A DNA stretch of 64,000 nt from Pseudoxanthomonas japonensis (GTDB lineage: Bacteria; Pseudomonadota; Gammaproteobacteria; Xanthomonadales; Xanthomonadaceae), in NCBI RefSeq assembly GCF_010093445.1, contig NZ_PDWW01000023.1, forward strand, positions 1 through 64,000, read 5' to 3'. The stretch's first letter is position 1, and each line of letters starts with the position of its first letter. Both the position numbers and the translations under genes were made by a program. Positions 63,690-64,000 of the stretch are shown here, piece after piece. A model generated the notes under the pieces. The model had not been told where the DNA came from. It searched no databases and was given only the letters and a program-made list of their open reading frames with translations.

Positions 63690-64000
63690 GCGTTGGACTC
63701 ACGCGTGCCGCGCGACACCCACCAGGCGAACATCGCCGCCGTGATGAACATCAACAGGCTGTAGACCGCCGCCGGTACCGAGACGGTGGGGTTCTGCAGC
63801 ACGTTGAGGGCGATGAAGATCGCCAGCGTGCCGTTGTGGATGCCGATCTCCATCGCGATGGCGATGGCCTGCTTTTTCGGCAGCCGCAACGCCAGCGGTG
63901 CGGCGTAACCGAAGCCCATGCTGGCGAGGTTGAACAGCAGGCAGGCCAGGCCGACGATGGCGAAGTAGCTGGTCAGCGTCTTCCATTCCTGCGCGACCGC
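63686..64000 (-). CDS. bile acid:sodium symporter family protein, partial
   Basis: Only the last about 104 residues lie in the window; the start is beyond its end. The fragment has three hydrophobic spans with FAIVGLACLLFNLASMGFGYAAPLAL, RLPKKQAIAIAMEIGIHNGTLAIFIAL and the closing span. The AIAMEIGIHNGTLA motif is typical of the BASS family of sodium-coupled organic-anion carriers. Substrate cannot be assigned. Confidence 0.85.
   Translation of the reverse strand, partial: AVAQEWKTLTSYFAIVGLACLLFNLASMGFGYAAPLALRLPKKQAIAIAMEIGIHNGTLAIFIALNVLQNPTVSVPAAVYSLLMFITAAMFAWWVSRGTRESNA

Overview
The window is high-GC, densely coded Gammaproteobacterial DNA. It most resembles the Xanthomonadaceae/Lysobacteraceae (a Pseudoxanthomonas, Stenotrophomonas or Lysobacter relative). 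This rests on the GTAG-type REP palindromes, a large TonB-dependent receptor, the abundance of c-di-GMP proteins, a cyo oxidase run joined to a SURF1 gene and a RegBA-type two-component pair, and the general gene set. I see no tRNA, rRNA, IS element, prophage, CRISPR array or plasmid origin. Species-level placement is inference.

Layout. 0-7.5 kb: a LysR regulator converging on a TonB-dependent receptor, a tandem DUF1428 protein, a DUF1615 lipoprotein, an acetyltransferase and a SpoIIAA-like protein. 7.6-10.4 kb: a large exported NHL/FG-GAP beta-propeller protein. 10.4-15.4 kb, minus strand: a MarR/periplasmic protein/redoxin group with a clear operator, then HD-domain, membrane, SMP-30-like and DoxX genes facing a LysR gene. 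16.4-19 kb: a DUF1800-DUF1501 secretion-linked pair. 19-35 kb: four c-di-GMP proteins (at 18983, 28535, 30329 and 33611) interspersed with a MAPEG protein, a ClpP-fold lipoprotein, an ECF sigma operon, the DEAD-box helicase deaD, rluF and a universal stress protein preceded by a perfect FNR/Anr box. 35-47 kb: transporters (two EamA, two MFS), a DUF72 protein, rraA, a DUF885 lipoprotein, GFA, DUF2785, a LysR regulator and a cyclophilin, separated by REP elements. 48-55 kb: cyoABCD, SURF1, a RegB-like redox kinase and a RegA-like regulator, tightly overlapped and headed by a second perfect FNR/Anr box. 55-64 kb: a PadR/sensor-domain pair, an intracellular PHB depolymerase, a methyltransferase, a HemJ/CopD-like protein, an alkaline phosphatase, a dicarboxylate/amino-acid symporter, a GNAT protein and the end of a bile-acid:sodium symporter family gene.

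How the parts fit. The strongest functional unit is the respiratory redox module: a haem-copper quinol oxidase, an assembly factor and a quinone/redox-sensing two-component system, apparently one transcript under oxygen control. The universal stress protein with a matching box is probably in the same regulon. The MarR-redoxin group looks like a thiol- or metal-responsive switch. Non-coding space is largely occupied by repeats: 63-bp tandem repeats, an array of paired GTAG palindromes (REPINs), single REPINs, and a dispersed TCGTCATCC-type repeat.
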